From Deltaproteobacteria bacterium (GTDB lineage: Bacteria; Desulfobacterota; GWC2-55-46; JADFVP01): a DNA stretch of 64,000 nt. Where the stretch lies: contig JAJCZH010000007.1 in NCBI GenBank assembly GCA_029262515.1, forward strand, positions 1-64,000. The letters are read 5' to 3'. Position 1 is the stretch's first letter, and each line of letters starts with the position of its first letter. Of the stretch, positions 53,725 through 62,369 are shown in pieces. The translations under genes were made by a program, and so were the position numbers. The notes under the pieces were generated by a model, which worked only from the letters and a program-made list of their open reading frames with translations, was not told the origin of the DNA and searched no databases.

Positions 53725-54130
53725 GAAAAATTGATTTTTTAAAAAAAGTTAGTTATACGCTCTTTTGCCGGTTGTTATATAGGTATTAACAGTATATCAC
53801 TCTTTTAGATAATTACAGGGCAGGCGGGGTGATTTTATCAAATTTGTACATCCCCGCGTCCGGAGATGTTTCAGAGACCGCGGCGCTCATGCGCCTGCAG
53901 GTTACCTTTTATCATGTTAGACGTTACGTAGGATGTCAAATATAAAGCCTTGTTGGCCGTATACGCCACTGTTCGGCACAAAGGGTTTCGCGGGCCTAAA
54001 GAGATGAATACCCTTGCTTAATATGGCCCTTTATTGTACTATTTAGCAAATTTCACAGACTCTCTTGAGTTAAGTTATCGGTATATTCAAGGGGCTCTGG
54101 CGTTGCCCGTACCGGAACGGAGTCGTAACA
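53725..54130. other. Intergenic region, no gene seen
   Basis: About 400 bp between the divergent secreted-protein gene and tmk. No RNA or ORF was recognised. The left part is AT-rich and should contain the secreted-protein promoter. Confidence 0.4.
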
Positions 54131-54787
54131 ATGGGACTTTTTATAACATTAGAAGGCATAGAGGGCTCCGGCAAGAGCACCCAGATATCGAAACTCTCCG
54201 AATACCTTACCGACAAGGGTATCTCTACCTTGGCCGTAAGGGAGCCGGGCGGTACTCCCGTTGGCGAGAGGGTGAGGGCCATTCTGCTCGAGCGGCCCGA
54301 AAAGTCATCCGAGGCCCTCGATATAACCCCTTTGACCGAGCTTTTTCTCTATGAGGCGTGTCGCGCTCAGCTTGTGCAAGATGTTATAATCCCCGCGCTT
54401 GATGCCGGTTCTACCGTAATCTGCGACCGTTACGTCGATTCGACGCTCGCTTATCAGGGTTATGCGCGCTCAATCGATCTCGGTGCGGTGGCTGCAATCA
54501 ATGCGAGGGCAGCCAGTGGTCTGATGCCCGACGTCACTATCTTAATAGACCTGGAGCCTGAAGAGGGGCTTAGAAGGGCTACGGCGCGAATGAGCGGGGT
54601 TACGGGGGTTAAGGAGGACAGGTTCGAGGCCGAGGACATACTCTTTCACAAGAGGGTGCGCGACGGTTTTCTCTCTATAGCCGAATTCGATCCGGGAAGG
54701 GTATATGTGGTTGACGGCAGAGGGGAAATCGCTTCTGTTCACGACTCTATCTGTGTTATCATAGATAAAGTGCTTGAGAGTGTTTAG
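54131..54787 (+). CDS. tmk: Thymidylate kinase
   Basis: 218 residues with a P-loop (LEGIEGSGKSTQISKL), the DR(Y/H) motif in ICDRYVDSTLAYQGYAR and the LID region (RRATARMSG). It phosphorylates dTMP to dTDP. It is the first of the tmk-holB-ricT-metG-tatD series found in many bacteria. Confidence 0.96.
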   Translation: MGLFITLEGIEGSGKSTQISKLSEYLTDKGISTLAVREPGGTPVGERVRAILLERPEKSSEALDITPLTELFLYEACRAQLVQDVIIPALDAGSTVICDRYVDSTLAYQGYARSIDLGAVAAINARAASGLMPDVTILIDLEPEEGLRRATARMSGVTGVKEDRFEAEDILFHKRVRDGFLSIAEFDPGRVYVVDGRGEIASVHDSICVIIDKVLESV

Positions 54788-54904
54788 GCCTCTGTTGCGC
54801 CTTTGTATGTTACAGTAGTCGATTTTTTTCAGTTATTTTGCCGCTTTTATGGCTTTAGAATATACTTATGGCCTCTTGATATATATGGCCTTTGGATAAT
54901 AGAA

Positions 54905-55924
54905 ATGCCATTTAAAGATATTTCAGGCCATACCAGAGAGATTTTGGCGTTAAAGAACGCCGTTGCCGCCAACAGGGTGGCGCATGCCTATCTCTTTTCG
55001 GGCCCGGGCCGTTCGGGCAAGGGGCTCGTTGCAAAGACCTTTGCAATGGCGCTCAACTGTACTGTAAGCTCTCCAGAGCCGTGCGGTCTCTGCTCCGACT
55101 GCGTTCGTATAATCGACTCCTCGCATCCTAACTTGACAGAGATTGGCCCGAGCAATAAAGACGGCGCCCCTGACCCTGGCGGCCTTATACGGATCGCAGA
55201 GGTGCGCCGTCTTCAGGGGGCTCTCAGGTACAGGGTTGAAAACGGCATGAAGGTGGTTATAGTCGACTCTGCCGACAGGCTTCAGCCGCAGGCCGCGCAC
55301 GCATTCTTAAAGACTCTTGAGGAGCCGCCGCCTGATTCCGTACTGATTCTGGTCTCCGCGCGCGCCTCCGCTCTTTTGCCGACCGTACTTTCGCGTTGCC
55401 AGAGGGTTAACTTCCGTCCTCTTGAAGAGTCCGTAGTGCGGGACTTTCTCGTAAACCGAACAGGGCTCGGGGCCGAAGAGAGCGCACGTGTGGCTCATCG
55501 CAGCGCAGGTTCGCTCGGCATCGCTCTTGAGTATGTTGAGAGCGATCTTTATTCGGAGCAGATGGAGATCGCTTCGAGGGTAGAGGCCCTCGGCCCGAAC
55601 GAGACCATGCAGGCGATGAAACTGGCCGATGAGCTCTCCAAGATGGACGGGCTGGCCGGTCTTTTAGAGTTTCTAAAACTTAGGTGCCGCGACAGGGTAG
55701 CTAGTGTAAGCGGCGCTCGCGGGCTTGCGGTTACCGAGGTGGTTTTCGGGCAGAAGACCGGAGTAGAAGAGTTGGTAGAGGCGTATTCATTAATAGAGGC
55801 GGCGCGTGTCGATATTGCCTCTCCCTGTAACATTAACAGGTTGCTGAGGCTTGAGGCGTTGTTCTTTTCTCTTATGGAGCTTTCTTCAGGCTGCTCCGGT
55901 CACAGTGCACAGGCCGCAGTTTGA
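54905..55924 (+). CDS. holB: DNA polymerase III delta-prime subunit
   Basis: 339 residues from the ATG at 54905. It has the clamp-loader AAA+ fold: AYLFSGPGRSGKGLVAKTFA (P-loop variant), a C4 zinc knuckle (CTVSSPEPCGLCSDC), SADRLQPQAAHAFLKTLEEPP and sensor 1-like VLSRCQRVNF. It helps load the sliding clamp. The open frame extends 34 codons upstream without similarity to the family. Confidence 0.92.
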   Translation: MPFKDISGHTREILALKNAVAANRVAHAYLFSGPGRSGKGLVAKTFAMALNCTVSSPEPCGLCSDCVRIIDSSHPNLTEIGPSNKDGAPDPGGLIRIAEVRRLQGALRYRVENGMKVVIVDSADRLQPQAAHAFLKTLEEPPPDSVLILVSARASALLPTVLSRCQRVNFRPLEESVVRDFLVNRTGLGAEESARVAHRSAGSLGIALEYVESDLYSEQMEIASRVEALGPNETMQAMKLADELSKMDGLAGLLEFLKLRCRDRVASVSGARGLAVTEVVFGQKTGVEELVEAYSLIEAARVDIASPCNINRLLRLEALFFSLMELSSGCSGHSAQAAV

Positions 55925-55977
55925 GCGGACACCGGCCCTGCTGGGTCGATTCTTTATATTCATGAGGTTTAGCTGTA

Positions 55978-57051
55978 ATGAGTCAGCGTTTAGTATACGG
56001 CGTACGTTTCAAGAAGGCCTCGAGGGTCTTTGAATTTGACGGTACGGATCTCTCCCTTTCGCACGGCGATCTTGTGATAGTCGAGGTCGAGAAGGGGCTC
56101 GGCATGGGTACGGTGGTAAACGGTCCGAGAGAGCCCGTAAGGCCCGGTAGAAAGATCAGAAAGGTTATACGCAAGGCCGATACCACTGATGTAGAGCGGT
56201 TCAACTTCAATACCGAGCGGGAGACCGAGGCCTTTCGTATCTGCAAGCAGAAGATTGCGAAGTACAAACTGCCTATGAAACTCGTCTGCGTTGAGAACCT
56301 CTTTGACTCTTCCAAGGCGATCTTCTACTTTACCTCGGATACTCGCGTGGACTTTCGCGGGCTCGTCAAGGACCTCGCTTCGATCTTCCATACTAGAATA
56401 GAGATGCGTCAGATCGGGGTCAGGGATGAGGCGAAGATGATAGGCGGGCTCGGGCCATGTGGACGTGCTTTCTGCTGCGCCTCATTTCTTTCTGATTTTG
56501 AGCCGGTTACGATAAAGATGGCAAAGGACCAGAATCTTGCGCTCAACCCTGTTAAGATCTCCGGGGTCTGCGGCCGTCTTATGTGCTGCCTCAGTTACGA
56601 ACATGAGGCGTATAAGAAGGGCGGAAGCGCGCATGGTTGCCATAAAGGCGGTCATAAGGGTGGAGGTAGTAAACATTGCGGAGCGCACGGGCGTTCTTCC
56701 GAGCCCAAGCCTCAAACAGGCTCAGAGTCCTGTTCCCAGCCTTCTCAGGAGAAGCAGGAGAGAGGTAACAAGAACAGGCCGGAGAGGCAGGGCCGGAACC
56801 GGTCGGGCAGGTCCCGGCAGGGTAGAGCGCGTTCTGGCGGGGCGCCGGAGGGCGGTAAAGCAACTGGGGCCGACAGCAAGCCGGCCGGCGAACAGTCCAG
56901 GAGCAAGGGTTCGGAAGGCGGCAACCAGAGCAACAGGCCCGATAGGCCGGACAGAAACAGGCAGGGCAGGGACAGGCAGGGCAGAGAGCGGTCCGGCGGC
57001 AGCTCTTCGGGTGAAGGCGGCAACTCTCAGGGCAACAAGCGGGATAAGTAG
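55978..57051 (+). CDS. ricT: RicT/YaaT-type PSP1-domain protein with long disordered tail
   Basis: 357 residues. Residues 1-215 are the PSP1 protein with conserved Cys residues (GGLGPCGRAFCCASFL and GRLMCCLSYEHE), like Bacillus RicT, which holds Fe-S clusters and with RicA/RicF affects RNase Y. RNase Y is at 40-41.5 kb here, so a link is reasonable (inference). From about residue 218 to the end comes a low-complexity tail very rich in G, R, S, Q and N. The tail is absent from most homologues. It lies between holB and metG. Confidence 0.88.
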   Translation: MSQRLVYGVRFKKASRVFEFDGTDLSLSHGDLVIVEVEKGLGMGTVVNGPREPVRPGRKIRKVIRKADTTDVERFNFNTERETEAFRICKQKIAKYKLPMKLVCVENLFDSSKAIFYFTSDTRVDFRGLVKDLASIFHTRIEMRQIGVRDEAKMIGGLGPCGRAFCCASFLSDFEPVTIKMAKDQNLALNPVKISGVCGRLMCCLSYEHEAYKKGGSAHGCHKGGHKGGGSKHCGAHGRSSEPKPQTGSESCSQPSQEKQERGNKNRPERQGRNRSGRSRQGRARSGGAPEGGKATGADSKPAGEQSRSKGSEGGNQSNRPDRPDRNRQGRDRQGRERSGGSSSGEGGNSQGNKRDK

Positions 57052-57106
57052 AGTAAAACTATGGAGCGGTAACGGCAAAGAGGTGGCTGATAAAGAGATG
57101 GCTGAC

Positions 57107-58672
57107 ATGAAGAGCTTCTACATAACGACCCCGATCTATTACGTCAACGACGTGCCTCACATAGGCCACGCCTATACGACCGTTGCTGCGGATGTGCTCG
57201 CGCGGTATAAGCGGTTAAAGGGGTATGACGTCTTCTTTTTAACTGGAACCGACGAGCACGGTCAGAAGGTTGAGAAGGCGGCAAAGAGCGCGGGCGTTGG
57301 ACCCGAAGAGTTCGTTGACTCGATCGTGCCCCGTTTTCGTGCCCTTTGCGAGGCGCTAAACAGCTCCAACGACGACTTTATCCGTACCACCGAGACCCGC
57401 CACAAGAGGGCGGCAACGGCGTTATGGAACTCGATATCGAAGAGCGGGGATATCTATCTTGGCGAGTATGAAGACTGGTACTGCACGCCGTGCGAGAACT
57501 TTCTGACCGAGGGGCAGCTTGTTAATATGAAGTGCCCGGACTGCGGACGCGAGGTCGAACGGCTAAAAGAGCAGAGTTACTTCTTCGCTCTTTCGAAGTA
57601 CGGTGAAAAGCTCAAGGCGTATATAGAGGCTAACCCCGGTTTTGTCGCGCCGAAAACAAAAAAGAACGAGATACTCTCCTTTATAGACGAAGGACTGCGC
57701 GACCTCTCGGTTTCACGCACTACCTTTACCTGGGGCGTGCCAGTTCCAGGCGATGAGAAGCATATTATGTATGTCTGGATAGAGGCGCTGACAAACTATC
57801 TTACGGCTACGGGTTTTCCCGATGAGACGTATCTGAAGTACTGGGGAGGAGTTGAGAGCGGACATGAGGTTGTCCATATTATCGGTAAGGACATACTCCG
57901 TTTCCACTCGGTCTTCTGGCCCGCTTTTCTAATGAGCGCCGGGCTGCCGCTTCCGACTCGTGTTTTTGCGCACGGCTGGTGGACAGTAAACGGGGCTAAA
58001 ATGAGCAAATCGACCGGTAACGTAGTAGACCCGTTTGCCGTTATCGAAGAGTACGGCGTCGACCAGTTCAGGTATTTCATGCTTCGCGAGGTGAGGTTCG
58101 GCCTCGACGGGGATTTTTCGATACCCGCGCTCGTAAGGCGTATAAACTCAGAGCTTGCAAACGATCTCGGTAACCTGCTGAGCCGTACGGTCTCGATGAT
58201 AGAGAAGTATACCGACGGGGTGATCCCGGCGTGCGGACAGGGACGCGAAGAGTTCGAGGGCCCGGTGGACGCGCTTTTCAGCAATCTCGGCGCCGAAGTC
58301 GAAGAGTGCATGGAGAAGCTCGATTTCTACGAGGCTCTGGTAAAGATATGGGAACGGGTTCGCGAGGTTAACGGCTACGTGGAGAAGAGCGCGCCGTGGA
58401 AACTCGCCAAAGAGGGCGACGCCGCGCTGCCGACCGTACTCTATAAACTCGCCGATACGCTGCGTGTTATCGGGTTATCCATCTATCCGTTCATGCCTGG
58501 CTCTGCCACCGGTATCTGGACGCAGCTCGGCATAAAGTCAGATATTGAAGAGAGTCTATTTGACTCGGAGATCGCTTTGGGTTCAATAGATATATCGGGG
58601 CTTAAGGTAGATAAAGGCGCGCCGCTCTTTCCGAGAGTCGATGAGCCGAGTATTGATGTGGAGCCTGCGTAG
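57107..58672 (+). CDS. metG: Methionyl-tRNA synthetase
   Basis: 521 residues. ATG at 57107 (KSFYITTPIYYVNDVPHIGH, HIGH-type motif), zinc knuckle CTPCENF...KCPDCGRE, and KMSKSTGNVVDP. It lacks the C-terminal tRNA-binding dimerisation domain, as in the short MetRS. AAAGAG lies before the start; an ATG three codons upstream is an alternative. A far longer open frame in the same phase to 56537 is a by-product of the tail of ricT. Confidence 0.96.
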   Translation: MKSFYITTPIYYVNDVPHIGHAYTTVAADVLARYKRLKGYDVFFLTGTDEHGQKVEKAAKSAGVGPEEFVDSIVPRFRALCEALNSSNDDFIRTTETRHKRAATALWNSISKSGDIYLGEYEDWYCTPCENFLTEGQLVNMKCPDCGREVERLKEQSYFFALSKYGEKLKAYIEANPGFVAPKTKKNEILSFIDEGLRDLSVSRTTFTWGVPVPGDEKHIMYVWIEALTNYLTATGFPDETYLKYWGGVESGHEVVHIIGKDILRFHSVFWPAFLMSAGLPLPTRVFAHGWWTVNGAKMSKSTGNVVDPFAVIEEYGVDQFRYFMLREVRFGLDGDFSIPALVRRINSELANDLGNLLSRTVSMIEKYTDGVIPACGQGREEFEGPVDALFSNLGAEVEECMEKLDFYEALVKIWERVREVNGYVEKSAPWKLAKEGDAALPTVLYKLADTLRVIGLSIYPFMPGSATGIWTQLGIKSDIEESLFDSEIALGSIDISGLKVDKGAPLFPRVDEPSIDVEPA

Positions 58673-58695
58673 CCGGTAGCCGGGTTGCAGGTGTG

Positions 58696-58773
58696 AAAAA
58701 GCAGAACCGGAGTAGAAGCCGTTTGGGAGGTCGTGCCGAGTCTGGAGACGCCGGGTGCGGCTTTTTCTTTTTT
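58696..58773 (+). terminator. Probable terminator after metG
   Basis: GAAAAAGC (58696-58703) pairs with GCTTTTTC (58760-58767), enclosing further GC-rich pairing (CCGG/CCGG), followed by TTTTTT. The long loop makes it less typical. Confidence 0.5.
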
Positions 58774-58807
58774 GAGTTAGAATAAGAGAGTGGCAAAGAG
58801 AATTTTT

Positions 58808-60265
58808 ATGGATAAGCGAATTTTTATAGATACGCATGCGCACCTGGACGACCCGAGACTCTTCAAAAATCTCGGTGCCGTTATAAAACGTGCTGGGGAG
58901 GCCGGGGTCACCCGTATGGTAACGGTCGGCTGCTGGAGTAAAGAAGGCGGTTTTGACCGTGTTGTTGAGATTCTTGGCGCCAAATCAAATATCTACGGTG
59001 CGCTCGGCGTTCACCCGCATGAGGCTAAAGAGGTGGTCGATGCGACTCCTTACGACTCTATTAGAGAACTTGTTACCTCTGTCGATCCTGCCATTAAAGG
59101 CAGAATCGTAGCGATAGGGGAGACTGGGCTCGACTTTCATTACGACAACTCTCCGAGAGAGAAGCAGAGAGAAGTCTTTATCGCCCAGATACGCCTGGCA
59201 AAAGAGTTCGGACTGCCGCTGATCGTGCATACGCGCGAGGCCGAGGCCGAGACCATTGATATACTGCGCGCCGAGGGTCTGGGCCCGGCAGGCGGCGTTT
59301 TTCACTGCTTTTCCGGTAGCGCGGAGCTGGCTCGCGAGGCTCTGGACATGGGGTTCTATATCTCGTTATCCGGGGTAGTGACATTTCCGAAAGCGACCGC
59401 CTTGCAAGAGGTTGTTAAGACGGTACCTATCGAGAAGATTCTGGTAGAGACCGACTGCCCGTATCTGGCTCCGGTGCCGGTGAGGGGCAAAACCAACGAA
59501 CCGGCCTATACCGTTCACACAGCGGAAAAGGTGGCGGAGATAAAGGGACTGAGCCTCGACGACGTGGCGCGCATAACGACGTTAAACGCAGAGCAGCTGT
59601 TCGGTCTCGGCGCGGGGACTGCCGGTTCCGGAGTAGGGGCTGAAGAGGCTACGGAACGCCATGCGAAGGTCGCCTACGCCATACGGAACTCGCTCTATCT
59701 CAATATTACAAACAGGTGCTCCAACCGGTGTCACTTCTGCGCCAAATTCACCTCCTATACCGTCAAGGGGCACTATCTTAAACTCGCTGGGGAGCCGGAC
59801 TTCGATATGGTCCTGGAGGCTATAGCCGAGCTGGGCCGTGAGCCGACAGAGTACGACGAGGTCGTCTTTTGCGGTTTCGGAGAGTCGCTTATACGGATCG
59901 ATCTCGTCAAGGAGCTCGGTATGTACTTAAAGCGGATGGGTTGCAAGATAAGGATAGATACGGACGGCCTCGCGAACCTCTTCAACAAAAGGAACGTGCT
60001 GCCGGAACTGCACTTTGTGGACTCGATTTCCGTGAGCCTCAACGCACCGGATTCCGAGACGTACCAAGAGCTGATAGATACCCCGTTCGGGGATGACGCC
60101 TACCCGGCTATTCTCTTCTTCCTGAAAGAGGCGAAAAAGCATATCGCATTTGTTACCGCAAGCGTTGTCGGCGTGCCGGGGCTCGATATAGAGGCGTGCA
60201 GGCAAGTGGCCGAAGACGAGATTGGGGTCGGCTTCAGGGTGCGCGAGTACAATTCTGTAGGCTGA
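58808..60265 (+). CDS. TatD-family deoxyribonuclease fused to a radical SAM domain
   Basis: 485 residues. The N-terminal half is TatD: FIDTHAHLDDPRL, GVHPHEAKE, AIGETGLDFHYD, LIVHTREAE, FHCFSGS and VETDCPYLAPVP, all metal-binding landmarks. The C-terminal half (from about residue 290) is a radical SAM domain with CSNRCHFC, FCGFGESLI and SVSLNAPDSETY. This domain is known as a separate 'TatD-linked' radical SAM protein in other genomes; here both are one polypeptide. The substrate of the radical SAM part is unknown. The first codons contain a duplicated KRIFMD/KRIFID, which makes either a GTG at 58790 or the ATG at 58808 possible. Confidence 0.9.
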   Translation: MDKRIFIDTHAHLDDPRLFKNLGAVIKRAGEAGVTRMVTVGCWSKEGGFDRVVEILGAKSNIYGALGVHPHEAKEVVDATPYDSIRELVTSVDPAIKGRIVAIGETGLDFHYDNSPREKQREVFIAQIRLAKEFGLPLIVHTREAEAETIDILRAEGLGPAGGVFHCFSGSAELAREALDMGFYISLSGVVTFPKATALQEVVKTVPIEKILVETDCPYLAPVPVRGKTNEPAYTVHTAEKVAEIKGLSLDDVARITTLNAEQLFGLGAGTAGSGVGAEEATERHAKVAYAIRNSLYLNITNRCSNRCHFCAKFTSYTVKGHYLKLAGEPDFDMVLEAIAELGREPTEYDEVVFCGFGESLIRIDLVKELGMYLKRMGCKIRIDTDGLANLFNKRNVLPELHFVDSISVSLNAPDSETYQELIDTPFGDDAYPAILFFLKEAKKHIAFVTASVVGVPGLDIEACRQVAEDEIGVGFRVREYNSVG

Positions 60266-60376
60266 AGCGCTTAACGGCTCTGTATATCTGTATAGTAGTT
60301 TTTATTCTGTCCGGTCAGCCTGTTTTAGGTTTTGCGAGGAGAAGGTTCAAGAAGTAAGAGTTTTAAATCCACAGAT

Positions 60377-60417
60377 AAAAAAAGCCCATCGACCTTGCCG
60401 GCCGGTGGGCTTTTTTT
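60377..60417. terminator. Bidirectional terminator between tatD fusion and hsp20
   Basis: An A7 run, stem AGCCCA/TGGGCT with inner GC pairs, and a T7 run, so it can end transcription from both sides. Confidence 0.85.
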
Positions 60418-60433
60418 ACGGTTGGAATTTTTC

Positions 60434-60907
60434 TTAAGATACCTCGACCTTTACCTTCTTGTCGCCTTTATCTTTAAGCTTCGGCAGGTGAATTGTAAGC
60501 ACTCCGTTTTTGAGTGCCGCCTTTATTCCCTTTTCGTCAACTTTACACGGTAGGGTGAGGGTTCTTGAGTATGAGGCGCTGCTCCTCTCCGAGTAGAAGA
60601 AGTTTTCGTTCTTCTCCTTATGCTCCTCATGTGTCTCGCCCTTGATGCTGATGTCCGCTTCGTTATCGAGAGAGATATCTATATCTTCTTTCTTTACACC
60701 CGGCATGTTGGCCCTCAGCACAAATCCGTCCCCGTTATCGAGCAGGTCTATCGCCGGGGCGTTTGGACCGAGCCCCGTAGCGGTTCGGATAAAGGGTGTG
60801 CCGGTCACTGCGCGTCTCGATGTCGGGAAGAGATCGTCCCACATGCGGTCCATATCACCTCTTACCTGCTCAAAATCCCTAAAGGGGTGCCATATTTGAA
60901 TGCTCAT
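60434..60907 (-). CDS. Hsp20/alpha-crystallin small heat-shock protein
   Basis: 157 residues. It has a hydrophobic N-terminal arm (HPFRDFEQVRGDMDRMWDDL), an alpha-crystallin domain (AIDLLDNGDGFVLRANMPGV, with FSYSERSSASYSRTLTLPC-like end strand) and the motif ALKNGVLTIHLPK, followed by a basic tail. It holds unfolding proteins in solution under heat stress. An Ile-X-Ile/Val anchor is not obvious at the C-terminus; the end is KVKVEVS. Confidence 0.93.
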   Translation of the reverse strand: MSIQIWHPFRDFEQVRGDMDRMWDDLFPTSRRAVTGTPFIRTATGLGPNAPAIDLLDNGDGFVLRANMPGVKKEDIDISLDNEADISIKGETHEEHKEKNENFFYSERSSASYSRTLTLPCKVDEKGIKAALKNGVLTIHLPKLKDKGDKKVKVEVS

Positions 60908-60929
60908 TATATTACCCTCCTCATTTTTT

Positions 60930-60958
60930 TACATAGACACTCTTTCTGCTCACTTCAA
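60930..60958 (-). promoter_or_regulatory. Possible promoter of hsp20
   Basis: Leftward TTGAAG (60953-60958), 17-base spacer, TATGTA (60930-60935). The -35 is close to the CTTGAA core of sigma-32 promoters, but the -10 is not of the CCCCAT type. Confidence 0.35.
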
Positions 60959-61425
60959 TCTACACTTTAAATATAGTTACCGCGCTTATGGCTGTCAAGG
61001 GGTCGGGGCATGCCGCAGTGGACATGCAAAGCCTCTTGTAGAGTTTCTTATCGATGAGAGAAAGAAGCGAGAGAAGTAAGTGGGGGAAAGAAGAGGGAGC
61101 CTGAAAAGGGCAAGGGCCGAAGCCCCCGCAGCAGGAGTGACTTCGACCCTTATTTTTTTGGACGTGCAATACTATAAAAGGCCACCGCAGGATGTTCGAT
61201 ACTACTAATACTTGTCGGATAGTCCGTGCAGCGCTGTTTCGTTTGCCTATGTATTAGGTATAGGTGCGGTTCGGGTGGATGTCAAGCGGGGGAGGGGATT
61301 TTTTGTGCTGTTTGTGGAAAAAGTTAAAAAGTTGTATGGTGTTGTTTGAAAATGGTGGATTTGATTGGTGGGTAGGGCGCGAGCGAAATTGAACTTACGG
61401 AGCTTTGTAAAATAGGATATTCGTC
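60959..61425. other. Intergenic region before the PIN-like gene
   Basis: About 470 bp. No gene or RNA was recognised. The base composition shifts from mixed to T-rich at about 61300, which may mark the left border of a foreign segment. Confidence 0.4.
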
Positions 61426-62358
61426 ATGCGTAATATGCGAGTTTATATAGACCAAAACATTATTGGATACCTTCGAGATGGAATACTTGATTTTAGTGAA
61501 ATAGAAAAGGTGGATTGGATATATTCAAGTGAGCACTTTAATGAAATTTCTCGGGGTGGAGACACTACCTTTCTTTCTGTTTTGGAGACACTTAAAGCTC
61601 AAGAAATTGAACTATTGCTTGATGGAAGTTTTAAGATGACGGGTGAGGCTCAAATTCATGCATATAGTTGTCCGCATGATAGATTCGAGCGCTATAAGGA
61701 GTCTATAGAGGGGTTTGTTCCTTGTATGGAGCTTCATGACCCATTGATAGCCCGTTTGTGTGGTGCTGATAATTACGATGAAGTTAGTAAATTACCTGAG
61801 ATAACAAAAAGAGAGATAGGTGATATGCTTCATTCTGTTGGGGTATCTGGTGGCGCTATCGACCAGTTGCTGGAGGATGTAGCAACTGGATTTGATGATG
61901 GGTTTATAGCAAACCTTGTTGAAGCTCGGTCACTGGAAAGTACGAGAAAGAGTATGGGCATTGAAAAGGGTAAAGCCGGACAAGTGGAGGAGGCTAATCC
62001 GATTAAAGAGATTTGGGCGTTGATAAAAGACAATTGTGAAGGCTTGAAGGGTATAAGCTGTGATCAATTTTTTGGTTTTGATTCGCTTGCTAAGCAAACC
62101 TATGAGGTTGAGTCTACCTATATGGGGATTGTAGGGTGTTATACAGTTTTGAATATGATGGGATACCGGACAGATAAAGGAATTGCGCAGCAAGATAATG
62201 TAAAGAATATTGCAAGTGATGCCAGCCACGTAGGGTATGCGGCTTTTTGTGATGGGTTGATGAGTGCAGATCGAAGGTTAATTGCGAAGGCTAAGGCAAT
62301 ATATGCTTATAAGGGGTTGAAGCGTTGTTTGATGCATGTAAAGGCAAAAGCCTTGTAG
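61426..62358 (+). CDS. AT-rich PIN-domain-like protein, unknown
   Basis: 310 residues, distinctly more AT-rich and with different codon use from all neighbours. The N-terminus VYIDQNIIGYLRDG begins with a beta strand and an Asp, the next segment has WIYSSEHFNEISRG and the C-terminus has DASHVGYAAFCDGLMSADRR then LIAKAKAIY. This D-E-D/H-D arrangement, ending in the 'xxAD.RLI.KA' strand-helix, is like PIN-type nucleases. The middle is unlike common PIN domains. No antitoxin or partner ORF is beside it. It looks like recently acquired cargo; a toxin or defence nuclease is possible but not shown. Confidence 0.6.
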   Translation: MRNMRVYIDQNIIGYLRDGILDFSEIEKVDWIYSSEHFNEISRGGDTTFLSVLETLKAQEIELLLDGSFKMTGEAQIHAYSCPHDRFERYKESIEGFVPCMELHDPLIARLCGADNYDEVSKLPEITKREIGDMLHSVGVSGGAIDQLLEDVATGFDDGFIANLVEARSLESTRKSMGIEKGKAGQVEEANPIKEIWALIKDNCEGLKGISCDQFFGFDSLAKQTYEVESTYMGIVGCYTVLNMMGYRTDKGIAQQDNVKNIASDASHVGYAAFCDGLMSADRRLIAKAKAIYAYKGLKRCLMHVKAKAL

Positions 62359-62369
62359 GTTCTGCCCCC

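Noticed and set aside
56537-57106. 190-codon open extension upstream of metG
   Set aside because: It is the +1 frame of the ricT 3' part; R/G/T-rich translation without family similarity. MetG homology starts exactly at MKSFYITTP.
60960-61169. 69-codon ORF on the minus strand
   Set aside because: Low-complexity S/L/P-rich translation, no ribosome binding site, and a composition of intergenic type.
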